Shown one piece after another: positions 1 to 7,287 of a DNA stretch of 11,874 nucleotides. Each line of letters begins with the position of its first letter. Position 1 is the first letter of the stretch. The position numbers and the translations under genes were made by a program. This stretch comes from Campylobacterota bacterium. Its GTDB lineage: Bacteria; Campylobacterota; Campylobacteria; Campylobacterales; Sulfurovaceae. The stretch is taken from assembly GCA_011330645.1 (NCBI GenBank), contig DRQB01000210.1:1-11874 (forward strand). Reading direction: 5' to 3'. The notes under the pieces were generated by a model. The model searched no databases. It was not told where the DNA came from and saw only the letters and a program-made list of their open reading frames with translations.

Positions 1-165
1 ACGTTTACATGTAGCGACAACAATGGCATTTTTTTTCAAAAAGCCTAAAATACCTTTTGTTGGGTGTTGCACAACTTCACATTGAAGTTCAGAAATAGAA
101 CATTCTAACACCTTAGAGGCCTTTGCATAGGCCTCCTCAAGTGTCGGTGCTTCAACCTTTGTCAT
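1..165 (-). CDS. jag: Jag/KhpB (EloR-type) RNA-binding protein, N-terminal fragment
   Basis: This is the first 55 codons of a gene that continues past the left edge. The start is ATG at 165-163, preceded by the Shine-Dalgarno AAGGAT inside the end of yidC, with only 3 nt between the yidC stop and this start. The visible peptide begins MTKVEAPTLEEAYAKAS and continues to a GILGFFKK segment. This is the pattern of the Jag_N domain: an acidic helix with an EEA-A motif, then a G-x-x-G-F-F/L-G-like turn rich in Lys. The expected KH and R3H RNA-binding domains would lie outside the window. Position directly after yidC is the usual place for jag in many bacteria, which supports the call. Known family members bind RNA and act in cell-envelope and division control; a role here is inference. 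The fragment includes an A8 run on the coding strand (29-36). Confidence 0.85.
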   Translation of the reverse strand, partial: MTKVEAPTLEEAYAKASKVLECSISELQCEVVQHPTKGILGFLKKNAIVVATCKR

Positions 166-168
166 TGA

Positions 169-1794
169 CTATCCTTTTTGAGTATGAGATGCTACAGCTG
201 CAGCTTTATGCTTATTATACATATGGTTAATAAAATACTGTTGTGCAATGGTAAATAGGTTATTCACTAACCAGTATAACACAAGTCCTGATGGGAAGTA
301 AATAAAGAATACTGTCATAATCACAGGGAAAAATTTAAATATTTTTTCTTGCATAGGATCAGTAAAGTTCGATGGCGTAATACGCTGTTGGAACCACATA
401 GATGCACCCATCAAGATAGGTAATACAAAATATGGATCCATCTGTGCAAGATTTTCAATCCATAGAATCCAAGGTGCTCCTTCTAGTTCAACAGCATTGA
501 GTAGTACTCGGTAAAGTGCAAAGAACACAGGGATTTGTAGAATCATAGGTAAACATCCACCCATTGGGTTTGCACCATGTTTCTTATACATTTCCATCAT
601 CTGCGCATTCATTTTTGCAGGGTCACCTTTATATTTCGCTTTGATTTCTTTCATCTTTGGTGCAAGGTCTTTCAACTTTTGCATAGACATCATTCCTTTA
701 TATGAAAGAGGGAATAAAATAAGTTTAACCAATAAAGTAAAGAAGATAATCGCCCATCCCCAGTTGCCTACATGAGAATGAATCCATAAAAGTACTTTAT
801 AAAATGGTTTGGACAAGAATGAGAAGAAACCAAATTCTATGGCATCTGTTAATTCAGGATTGATACTTTTAAGCACTTCATGGTTTTTAGCACCTATATA
901 TGCATTGAGATGTAAACCATTATTTCCTTGTACAAAAATAAGTGGATCCCCATTTGCCTCTTTTAAAATAGAAACATTTAAACCTTTTTTGAAATCAAAA
1001 AACATTGATGCAACATAACGATCAAATGCTGATGCGATTTTAGCATTGGGAAATTTTTCATATCCTTCTGCATCACCATCTTCTATTGTTGTGATAATGT
1101 TGTCTGCACCTTTTATGAGTGCACCACGTACCAACATATATCTTGAACTATCTGCTACAGGTCTATGCCCTGGTGTTGTAAAAAACTGTATAGGTTTTGA
1201 AGTTTCAATATCTACACTGTATTCTCCAGTTGGTTTAAATGTTATCTTTTTTGTCAGAGTAAGTGTAGAAAGTTTTTGTGTTAAAGTAAGCGTCTGTGTC
1301 CCTTGAGATAAATCCAGTACTGTTTGCCCATTATCATTTGTATATGGTGTTTTAAAGGCCTCTTCATTCAGTTTAACATCTGTAAATCTTACTTCTAGTG
1401 GTTTGACAAATTGAGTACTCTCAGGTGTCGTATTATAAAGTTTAAGGGTTTCCCCCTCGTTATCTTTATATTTTTTCTCTAAAAGTTCTACTTGTCCAAT
1501 ACGTCCATATTCATCAATACTGATAGTAAATTTATCAGATTTAATGGTTGCCAATGTTTTACCTAAAGCATGAACGGGAGCAACATTAGTGGCAGTATTC
1601 GCACCTGAAGTAGATAGAGGTACCTGTTTATTACTGAGTGTTTTGTCCACTGTAGGTGTTTGATGGGTGTTTACCGTTTCTTTTGTATTGTCTTTGGGGG
1701 TGATTGCAGGGAAAAAATATCCATATCCAATAAATACCAAAAATGAAAGCACGAGTGCGATGAGGAGTCGTTTGTTTAAATCTTGTTGTTCCAA
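169..1794 (-). CDS. yidC: YidC membrane protein insertase (Oxa1 family)
   Basis: YidC inserts and folds inner-membrane proteins, alone or with SecYEG. The 541-aa protein has the Gram-negative layout. Residues 8-28 form an N-terminal membrane segment; 30-75 are a Thr/Ser/Asn-rich linker; about 80-325 form the periplasmic beta-supersandwich domain. The conserved 60KD_IMP/Oxa1 region with five membrane segments then spans about 335-525. Clear family signatures are FPLSYKGMMSMQKLK (361-375), the cytoplasmic helical hairpin about 376-408, and HGANPMGGCLPM followed by QIPVFFALYRVL. The groove residue that is Arg in E. coli appears as Lys357 (TLLVKLILFP). The start is TTG at 1794-1792, with AAAGG about 8 nt upstream and no in-frame ATG/GTG nearby. 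The C-terminal tail is basic (NKHKAAA), as expected for ribosome contact. It lies 41 nt downstream of rnpA and immediately ahead of jag in one leftward operon. Confidence 0.97.
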   Translation of the reverse strand: MEQQDLNKRLLIALVLSFLVFIGYGYFFPAITPKDNTKETVNTHQTPTVDKTLSNKQVPLSTSGANTATNVAPVHALGKTLATIKSDKFTISIDEYGRIGQVELLEKKYKDNEGETLKLYNTTPESTQFVKPLEVRFTDVKLNEEAFKTPYTNDNGQTVLDLSQGTQTLTLTQKLSTLTLTKKITFKPTGEYSVDIETSKPIQFFTTPGHRPVADSSRYMLVRGALIKGADNIITTIEDGDAEGYEKFPNAKIASAFDRYVASMFFDFKKGLNVSILKEANGDPLIFVQGNNGLHLNAYIGAKNHEVLKSINPELTDAIEFGFFSFLSKPFYKVLLWIHSHVGNWGWAIIFFTLLVKLILFPLSYKGMMSMQKLKDLAPKMKEIKAKYKGDPAKMNAQMMEMYKKHGANPMGGCLPMILQIPVFFALYRVLLNAVELEGAPWILWIENLAQMDPYFVLPILMGASMWFQQRITPSNFTDPMQEKIFKFFPVIMTVFFIYFPSGLVLYWLVNNLFTIAQQYFINHMYNKHKAAAVASHTQKG

Positions 1795-1835
1795 AGTGTT
1801 ACCTTTAAATTAATAGTCTGATAGTATAGTGTATT

Positions 1836-2177
1836 TTATGTTAATGCAGAGCACTTTTTGAGTGCATGAAGATACGATTTCTTGGTTTCCAAATAGCTGT
1901 TACTTAAAAGGTCAGGTTTAGCAACCAAAACATAGGACCCAGAAGTGATAAGGTCAATATTTTCGATGAAATGTGCTCTAAGCAAACGCTTTGCTCTATT
2001 TCTGTGAACTGCATTTCCAATTTTTTTAGAGGCGACAAACCCAACTTTCTGTTCATTGTTATTTTTATAAAAAAGAACAAAGTACGGGGTATGCCACGTT
2101 TTAGTAGAGTGCTTGTACACCCCATTAAATTCTTTTGTGGTTCTAATTCTAGTAAAATGCTTTATTTTGCTAATAAT
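1836..2177 (-). CDS. rnpA: Ribonuclease P protein component, probable non-canonical start
   Basis: RnpA is the protein subunit that helps RNase P RNA bind and mature pre-tRNA 5' ends. The diagnostic motif is RNRAKRLLR, preceded by VGFVASKKIGNAVH; VLVAKPD follows. The first canonical start in frame is GTG at 2120-2118, which gives only 94 aa. The frame stays open upstream to a TAG at 2204-2202, and the extra residues read KIKHFTRIRTTKEFNGVYKH. That matches the conserved RnpA N-terminus (L-x-x-x-x-E/Q-F-x-x-V), so GTG 2120 would cut off part of the fold. No ATG, GTG or TTG lies in that extension. I place the start at ATT 2177-2175 (second choice ATT 2174-2172), because AGGG lies 5 nt before it, it is 16 nt past the rpmH stop, and it yields 113 aa, the family's normal size. 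The stop is TAA at 1838-1836. Identity is certain; the start is inferred. Confidence 0.93.
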   Translation of the reverse strand: MISKIKHFTRIRTTKEFNGVYKHSTKTWHTPYFVLFYKNNNEQKVGFVASKKIGNAVHRNRAKRLLRAHFIENIDLITSGSYVLVAKPDLLSNSYLETKKSYLHALKKCSALT

Positions 2178-2193
2178 CGTAACCCTAAAAGAC

Positions 2194-2328
2194 TTATACA
2201 GCTAGTCTTTTTCTACCTTTAGCACGTCTAGCAGAAATAACTTTTCTACCATTTTTAGTTTTCATTCTTGTTCTAAATCCGTGTGTTCTTTTTCTTGGTG
2301 TACTATGTGGTTGGTATGTTCTTTTCAT
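2194..2328 (-). CDS. rpmH: 50S ribosomal protein L34
   Basis: This 44-aa gene encodes the small, very basic L34 protein of the large ribosomal subunit. The translation starts MKRTYQPHSTPRKRTHGF and ends with a GRKVISARRAKGRKRL-type tail, which is the near-invariant L34 sequence. The start is ATG at 2328-2326, with AAGGATG about 7 nt upstream, and the stop is TAA at 2196-2194. It is the first gene of the leftward rpmH-rnpA-yidC-jag operon, 16 nt ahead of the proposed rnpA start. Close linkage to rnpA is nearly universal in bacteria. The coding sequence is intact, with no unusual residues seen. Confidence 0.98.
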   Translation of the reverse strand: MKRTYQPHSTPRKRTHGFRTRMKTKNGRKVISARRAKGRKRLAV

Positions 2329-2429
2329 TATGAATCATCCTTGAGTGTATTTTACTTACTGTTGTGTAAGCTATTATTTGGACGCGATTTTACCTTAAAG
2401 TGCCTTAAAGCATACTAATATTCGTCTTT
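2329..2429 (-). promoter_or_regulatory. rpmH operon leader and probable promoter region
   Basis: This is the only non-coding stretch upstream of rpmH. On the minus strand a TAAAAT box (2392-2387) is a plausible -10, with no recognisable -35, which is common for sigma-70 promoters in Campylobacterota. Just upstream of it the octamer CTTTAAGG occurs twice with a 10-bp period (forward strand CCTTAAAG at 2393-2400 and 2403-2410), about one helical turn. The leader contains a small perfect hairpin, CTTAC/GTAAG with a 6-nt loop (2355-2370), and ends with the rpmH Shine-Dalgarno AAGGATG. A rho-independent terminator for the upstream gene is not evident, so read-through from the 2430-2909 gene is possible. 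The promoter call is by eye only. Confidence 0.4.
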
Positions 2430-2909
2430 TTAATGAAGAGAACGGAAAACAATTTCACTCTCTTTTTTCTCTTTCTTTGCATTAATATAACTTTCTATCG
2501 ATTTAAAAATGACTTCTTTAATATCATATTTTGTTGAACGTACTTCCATTTCTGTACAATAAAGCGTATGGGCATTGTTTAATAGTAAAGAACGCAGTAA
2601 TCTCTCTGCAAATCTATACCCACCATCTACCTTTGTTTCTTGACAAATAAGTGCAAATAGATTTTTACTTTCATCTATTTCAAAAAGTAAGTCAGTATCA
2701 CGTTTTTCACTTTTTAGAAGTGAGCCCAATTCAATGTCTTTTGCAGAAATCAATATAAGTACAAAAGGTTTTTCATGTTCTCTTTCCATAAGATAATACA
2801 TTAATTCCAAAGGTTTTTCCATTTTTTCCATCACTGCTAAAGATAATTTTATTTCAGCTTCATTAAATCTAAGACTAGGTCTTCGTGTTTGTTTGACTTC
2901 TTCACGCAT
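2430..2909 (-). CDS. Small GGDEF-fold-like protein, degenerate; function unknown
   Basis: I do not recognise a named family. The secondary-structure order resembles a GGDEF (nucleotidyl-cyclase) domain: a strand PFVLILISA, a hairpin in DLLFEIDESKNLFALICQET, a helix YRFAERLLRSLL, a strand TLYCTEMEVRS and a last helix DIKEVIFKSIESYI. The usual GG[DE]EF signature is missing: its place holds EIDESKN, so cyclase activity is unlikely if the fold is right. The preferred start is ATG 2909-2907 (159 aa), with GGAG six nt upstream and a possible -10 TAAAAT at 2937-2932. A TTG at 2957-2955 would add 16 residues, including a Cys-x2-Cys pair (DDCKICKF), and cannot be excluded. The gene is divergent from nspC and 101 nt upstream of rpmH on the same strand. 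A role in c-di-GMP-related signalling is speculative. Confidence 0.6.
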   Translation of the reverse strand: MREEVKQTRRPSLRFNEAEIKLSLAVMEKMEKPLELMYYLMEREHEKPFVLILISAKDIELGSLLKSEKRDTDLLFEIDESKNLFALICQETKVDGGYRFAERLLRSLLLNNAHTLYCTEMEVRSTKYDIKEVIFKSIESYINAKKEKKESEIVFRSLH

Positions 2910-2935
2910 TTCATTCTCCAAAAATTTACATATTT

Positions 2936-2980
2936 TACAATCATCATAAAGTATCAAAAAACATTTGTTATACTTTCTCT
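2936..2980 (+). promoter_or_regulatory. nspC promoter candidate (leaderless)
   Basis: A TATACT box lies at 2969-2974 and the nspC ATG at 2981 is just 6 nt past it, so a transcript from this box would begin at or next to the start codon. A second, weaker box, TACAAT, lies at 2936-2941 and would give a leader of about 33 nt. Neither case provides a GGAG/AAGG Shine-Dalgarno ahead of the ATG; the bases before it are pyrimidine-rich (TTTCTCT). The same short stretch overlaps the upstream part of the divergent gene's 5' region. Confidence 0.35.
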
Positions 2981-4120
2981 ATGGATATAATAACGGACAG
3001 CTCCTTACCTTCACCTTGTTGGGTACTTGAAGAGCAAAAACTCATTGAAAATCTTAAGATTATCGAACATATTAAACAAGAAAGTACTGCTAAAGTGCTG
3101 CTAGCACTCAAAGGGTATGCCCTATGGAAAAGCTTTCCCAGCATTACACCGTATCTAGATGGATGCTGTGCTTCAGGACTCTATGAAGCCAAACTTGCTA
3201 GTGAAACTTTTGGCAAAGAAGTACATACCTACTCTCCCGCCTTTAAAGAAGAAGAACTAAAAGAGATAGCTACACTCTCCCATCATTTGGTTTTCAACTC
3301 TCCTGCACAGTTTAAACGATTTTCAAAAAAAGCTAAAACAATCAACCCTCAACTCTCCCTAGGTCTCAGAGTGAACCCAGAATACTCCCAATCCCCTACT
3401 GAACTCTACAACCCCTGTGGGCTTTACTCACGTTTAGGGACAACATTTACAAACTTTGATGAAGAGATTTTATCACAGTGTGATGGGCTTCATTTTCATG
3501 CATTGTGTGAGCAAAGTGCAGAGGCACTGGAACATGTCCTCACACACTTTGAAGAGAAGTTTGAAAAGTACATTCCCCAAATGAAATGGATCAACTTTGG
3601 TGGAGGTCATCATATTACCCGTAAAGACTACGATGTTGAAAAACTCATTCAACTAATACTTACTTTTAAAGCAAAGTATGATGTCGAAGTCTATCTTGAA
3701 CCTGGAGAAGCCATAGGCTGGGAGACAGGGACTCTACTAACTACCGTACTAGATATCGTACATAACGGCATGGACATCGCCATTTTAGACAGTTCTGCAG
3801 AAGCACACATGCCAGATACTATCATCATGCCCTATCGTGCAGAGGTATGGGGTGCGGGGAAAGCAAAAGAAAAACTTCATACCTACCGACTCGCGGGCAA
3901 TACTTGTTTAGCGGGTGATATCATGGGAGACTACAGCTTTGATACCCCTCTAAACATAGGAGACAAAGTCATTTTCCTCGATCAGATGCACTATACCATG
4001 GTAAAGGCTACTACCTTTAATGGTGTAAAACTTCCCAGTATTGCTATACAAAATGTAGATGGAAGCATAGAAATCGTACGTACATTTGGATATGAAGATT
4101 TTAAGGGCAGACTCTCTTAA
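2981..4120 (+). CDS. nspC: Carboxynorspermidine decarboxylase
   Basis: This PLP enzyme removes the carboxyl group of carboxynorspermidine or carboxyspermidine to make norspermidine or spermidine. It is the last step of the alternative polyamine route used by Campylobacterota and Vibrio. The 379-aa protein has the alanine-racemase-fold decarboxylase layout. It shows LPSPCWVLEE at the N-terminus, the PLP lysine Lys44 in LLALKGYA, and GLHFHALCEQ (169-178). The phosphate loop is FGGGHH (206-211), followed by EPGEAIGWETG (240-250). The catalytic segment GNTCLAGDIMGDYSF contains Cys309 and Asp313, and the C-terminal sheet has QMHYTMVKATTFNG. The length is normal for the family. The partner carboxynorspermidine synthase gene is not adjacent, so the operon is split or the partner lies elsewhere. 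The 3' end overlaps the tamB stop by 4 nt (4117-4120), with no intervening terminator. The start is the only good one; it lacks a visible ribosome-binding site. Confidence 0.95.
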   Translation: MDIITDSSLPSPCWVLEEQKLIENLKIIEHIKQESTAKVLLALKGYALWKSFPSITPYLDGCCASGLYEAKLASETFGKEVHTYSPAFKEEELKEIATLSHHLVFNSPAQFKRFSKKAKTINPQLSLGLRVNPEYSQSPTELYNPCGLYSRLGTTFTNFDEEILSQCDGLHFHALCEQSAEALEHVLTHFEEKFEKYIPQMKWINFGGGHHITRKDYDVEKLIQLILTFKAKYDVEVYLEPGEAIGWETGTLLTTVLDIVHNGMDIAILDSSAEAHMPDTIIMPYRAEVWGAGKAKEKLHTYRLAGNTCLAGDIMGDYSFDTPLNIGDKVIFLDQMHYTMVKATTFNGVKLPSIAIQNVDGSIEIVRTFGYEDFKGRLS

Positions 4121-7100
4121 AAATCTCTTTTATATATAATGTCATACGATTGCGATTGTTCACTGACTCCTATGACACTCTCCGTACGCTTATTGTGTCT
4201 ATATTTAAGTTTTACTTGCGGTATATCACCATTAATATAAATAACAGTTATTTTATTGGTAAGTTTTTTCCCAACCTCAACACTGTTACCTTCACCAAAT
4301 GCCAAGTGATCGACATCTATCCCCACATCTGAAAGTGCTGCCTTTGCCATAGCACCTCCCATCATTTTCATCATATCTGATCCAGAGTGGGTATCACCTC
4401 CTGCTTCAGAGTCAAAGAGTATCACGGAGAGTATCTGTTCTCGTGTTAAAGAAGGGGTAGAAGAAAAAGTAATATTTGGTTCTGCAGGAATACCTGATAT
4501 CGCTATCGTGATGAGATAATTGATAGATTGATAATTGGCTTTCATATCTAAGAGTGGTTTATTGACATCCCCGGTAAAATAGACAAAACTTTTTCCTAAG
4601 ACAAATCTTTTCTTTTGAAATATATAAGTACCACCTTTGAGTAATTCAACTGAACCCAAATAGAGTATCTCTCCCCCCTTGTCTTTGTTAATAGTAAAAT
4701 CTGGTTTTAGCCGTATATTTATAGGTCCTTGTTTGAGACGCAATGCCTCTTTTGTCTCTATTTTAAGTACTAAAGTGAGATTATCCATAAAGGGGCTTTT
4801 TTTCTTTTTTTGCATCTCTTGCAGTATGATAATATCACTGTCTGTTGCAAACGAACGACCTGCTTGTAAATCTGGTGTAATTTTCCCTTTAAGCAGTACA
4901 ATCTTCCCCTGTACCGTGGTATTGTTACCATCTAATGCTGTTTTTAGATGTATTTGCGTCTGTATATCTGCTACTTTATCTTTGATATGAAAGTTTTTTG
5001 CATCTGCAAAAAAAGCACCTTTTTTACTTTTAGTATTGTAATCTCCTGTGATTTTAAGTGTATCATTGACCCAAAAGTTAGATACTTTTATAGTATCACC
5101 CAAAGTAATCACTGCTGCTTTAGTCGAAAAATACTTTTGTTTGTTAAATGTTCCTTTATATGATTTTAACACGACCTTAGAAGCATCCATACTTGCCACA
5201 AGTTTCACATCTTTGATGACATGTTTGGTTTTTCTGTCTGCTTTATAGATAAGTTTAGGCGAAGAGAGTATAAGTTCTGCTGTTTTAAGTTTATCAACAA
5301 GCAGTGTAGCATCTATTTTACCTTCAAGCGGAGGTAATTCTTCTAACGTATATAAAGTAGCAATATTTTTACCCAAAGCTTTCATAGAAGTAATTTTAGT
5401 CTGTATTCTCAGTTTTTGTTTTGTATTTCCAGAAATATCTGTCACCAAACCTCCAAGATTTACTTTTCCTTTCACATTTCCTTGTTTAAGTACATAATCA
5501 ATATCTGCACTTAAGGCTTTTGCCTTGAGCTTTAGTGCCAAAGATGCCTTTGAGAGTTTCACGTGAGTATCGATAGGACTTAACGTCTCCCATTTTACAT
5601 CTTTGCTGTATGCTTTTAAGAGTGAGTCTTTGGGTATCTCTATCTTTCCTTTTATTTCAATATCTTTACCGTATCCTACATCTGCATGCATATTAACCAC
5701 ATTAGATGCCACTTTAACTTGAGTATGAATGGCAGTAAGATTTGAAAAGTCCAATGGTGCATCTGCAATGAGATTTACTTTTGCATTTGTCAGTTCTTTT
5801 GGAAGTTCCAAAAGTGTACTTAGTACGATAGGTGCTATTGTTTCTAAGTGAACCTGTCCTGTTTTAAAATCTTTAGAGTCAAATGTTCCCTTAAGTGCCT
5901 GTGAACTTAGCTTTGTTTGTATACTTTTTTCATCACCACTATAGATTACTTTCAAATCACTGAGTGGGGTAGTCAACTTTTCATCAAAGCCGATAAACTT
6001 ACGAACCTTCACTTCACCTTGATAGTCAAGTGTTTCATACAGTGTCAATACATTTGTCAATTCTATATCTTTTGTATAAAGTGTACTCACTAATGCTTTG
6101 GTATCTGCCTTGAGATGGGAACTGTTAATATCATAGGTTAGATGGGATATAAATTGATCTACATCTACATTAAATGTACCCTTTTTACCTTCCAATATAT
6201 TTTTTCCTTTTGCTTTAACATCAGCAACAACATATTCTGTAGAAGCATTAAAATCTACAATCACATGCGCAATAGCTTCTTTACGTAAAGGGAGTCCATA
6301 ACGTTTATAAAGTCTATGATTTGGTGTAAGGTTTATTGTTCCTAAAAGATGATTATTGTGTGCCGTCCCTTGATAAATGACATTACTCAGATTGGTTGTA
6401 CCATTAAAGTCTAAGTCTGCATCTTCTAACACCAACTTTTCTACATTAAAAGAGACATCTTTTGCATCTAATGTGATTTGTTTTACTTTTACAGGGTCAT
6501 AACTAAAAGGAAGAAGATTGGTAGTTATGTGTTCAATTTTCACCATCTTAGGGATAAAAATATTTGCCTTTTCTTCCTTTTGTACGGTGCTACTCTCTGT
6601 TGTTTCATTACTATCACCTGAAAACAATGCCAAGAGGGCAGAAAGGTTTACATCTCTTATATCTAAATGACGCAAGGTTGCTACTTGTGCATTCATATTT
6701 CCTTGCAATGAAATATCTGTGATGTTTGAATCGAGTTCAAGGTCTAAATCATCTATATTAAAAGCATCTTCTTTATATGTTAGGTGCTTACTCTTGATTA
6801 TTGCTTTGGAGATAGCTATATTATTTTGGATAAATGGTGCCAATGAAATATTGATATTGTTAGCATTGATAGTAAAATCAAAACTGCCGGTTGTATTGTT
6901 TTCCGTTTTACTTGCATTCTCTTCTGTAGAAAAAGAGGCTATCATACCTTTAATAACATCTACATTTGCTTCTTCTATTTGAAGTGTGTTCACAGTAATC
7001 GTTTTAGCCACTAAAGTATTTGGGTTCCATTTAAGTTGAATATTTTTTGCCAATTTTTTATTTTGAAATTGTAAATTGGATATTTCTAGACCCGTAAGCG

Positions 7101-7287
7101 CATTCCCTTCAATTGCATCATAGGTAATATTATAATCTTGCGCATACGTATCTGCTACTTTTTTTATGGCAAGCGGTGAGTTCGCCACAAAAAAAAGTAT
7201 GAGTCCTAAAATAACCAAAAGTACCAATACAAATAAAAGTACTCTACGTAACCATAACAAAGGTCCAAAAAGTAATAGTTTTTTCAT
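4117..7287 (-). CDS. tamB: TamB translocation/assembly module, inner-membrane-anchored AsmA-like protein
   Basis: TamB is a long periplasmic beta-helical protein anchored in the inner membrane that pairs with TamA. It is implicated in outer-membrane protein assembly and in phospholipid transport between membranes. The 1056-aa protein starts with a basic, hydrophobic signal anchor (about residues 14-35, RRVLLFVLVLLVILGL). It continues with hundreds of residues of alternating polar/hydrophobic beta-strand sequence. It ends with the conserved TamB (DUF490) domain over about the last 330 residues. Recognisable C-terminal pieces are the GPINIRLKPDF segment, REQILSVILFD near residue 945, the Gly/Met-rich GSDMMKMMGGAMAKAAL, NSVEVGKKLTNKITV and a terminal aromatic F in DIIYKRDF. 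It is shorter than E. coli TamB (about 1260 aa). The ATG overlaps the tamA stop by one nucleotide (TAATG), suggesting translational coupling. A Lys-rich stretch near residue 826 contains homopolymeric A runs. Confidence 0.93.
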   Translation of the reverse strand: MKKLLLFGPLLWLRRVLLFVLVLLVILGLILFFVANSPLAIKKVADTYAQDYNITYDAIEGNALTGLEISNLQFQNKKLAKNIQLKWNPNTLVAKTITVNTLQIEEANVDVIKGMIASFSTEENASKTENNTTGSFDFTINANNINISLAPFIQNNIAISKAIIKSKHLTYKEDAFNIDDLDLELDSNITDISLQGNMNAQVATLRHLDIRDVNLSALLALFSGDSNETTESSTVQKEEKANIFIPKMVKIEHITTNLLPFSYDPVKVKQITLDAKDVSFNVEKLVLEDADLDFNGTTNLSNVIYQGTAHNNHLLGTINLTPNHRLYKRYGLPLRKEAIAHVIVDFNASTEYVVADVKAKGKNILEGKKGTFNVDVDQFISHLTYDINSSHLKADTKALVSTLYTKDIELTNVLTLYETLDYQGEVKVRKFIGFDEKLTTPLSDLKVIYSGDEKSIQTKLSSQALKGTFDSKDFKTGQVHLETIAPIVLSTLLELPKELTNAKVNLIADAPLDFSNLTAIHTQVKVASNVVNMHADVGYGKDIEIKGKIEIPKDSLLKAYSKDVKWETLSPIDTHVKLSKASLALKLKAKALSADIDYVLKQGNVKGKVNLGGLVTDISGNTKQKLRIQTKITSMKALGKNIATLYTLEELPPLEGKIDATLLVDKLKTAELILSSPKLIYKADRKTKHVIKDVKLVASMDASKVVLKSYKGTFNKQKYFSTKAAVITLGDTIKVSNFWVNDTLKITGDYNTKSKKGAFFADAKNFHIKDKVADIQTQIHLKTALDGNNTTVQGKIVLLKGKITPDLQAGRSFATDSDIIILQEMQKKKKSPFMDNLTLVLKIETKEALRLKQGPINIRLKPDFTINKDKGGEILYLGSVELLKGGTYIFQKKRFVLGKSFVYFTGDVNKPLLDMKANYQSINYLITIAISGIPAEPNITFSSTPSLTREQILSVILFDSEAGGDTHSGSDMMKMMGGAMAKAALSDVGIDVDHLAFGEGNSVEVGKKLTNKITVIYINGDIPQVKLKYRHNKRTESVIGVSEQSQSYDIIYKRDF

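Noticed and set aside
29..36. A8 run in the jag coding strand as a possible slippage or phase-variation site
   Set aside because: Homopolymers of this length in A are common in AT-rich genes, and Campylobacterota phase variation typically uses longer G/C tracts.
809..1306. Open frames of 69 and 86 codons on the + strand opposite yidC
   Set aside because: They lie entirely inside yidC and have no protein-like features or translation signals.
1904..2125. A 73-codon frame on the minus strand overlapping rnpA in another register
   Set aside because: The rnpA frame carries the conserved RNR motif; this frame is a shifted shadow of it.
2355..2370. CTTAC/GTAAG hairpin in the rpmH leader as a terminator or riboswitch
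   Set aside because: The stem is only 5 bp, with no following U-tract and no known riboswitch pattern; noted only within the promoter feature.
4679..5248. Open frames of 60-103 codons on the + strand opposite tamB
   Set aside because: They are antisense shadows of a long, clearly coding gene; their translations are Phe/Ser/Cys-rich, match no domain I recognise and lack ribosome-binding sites.
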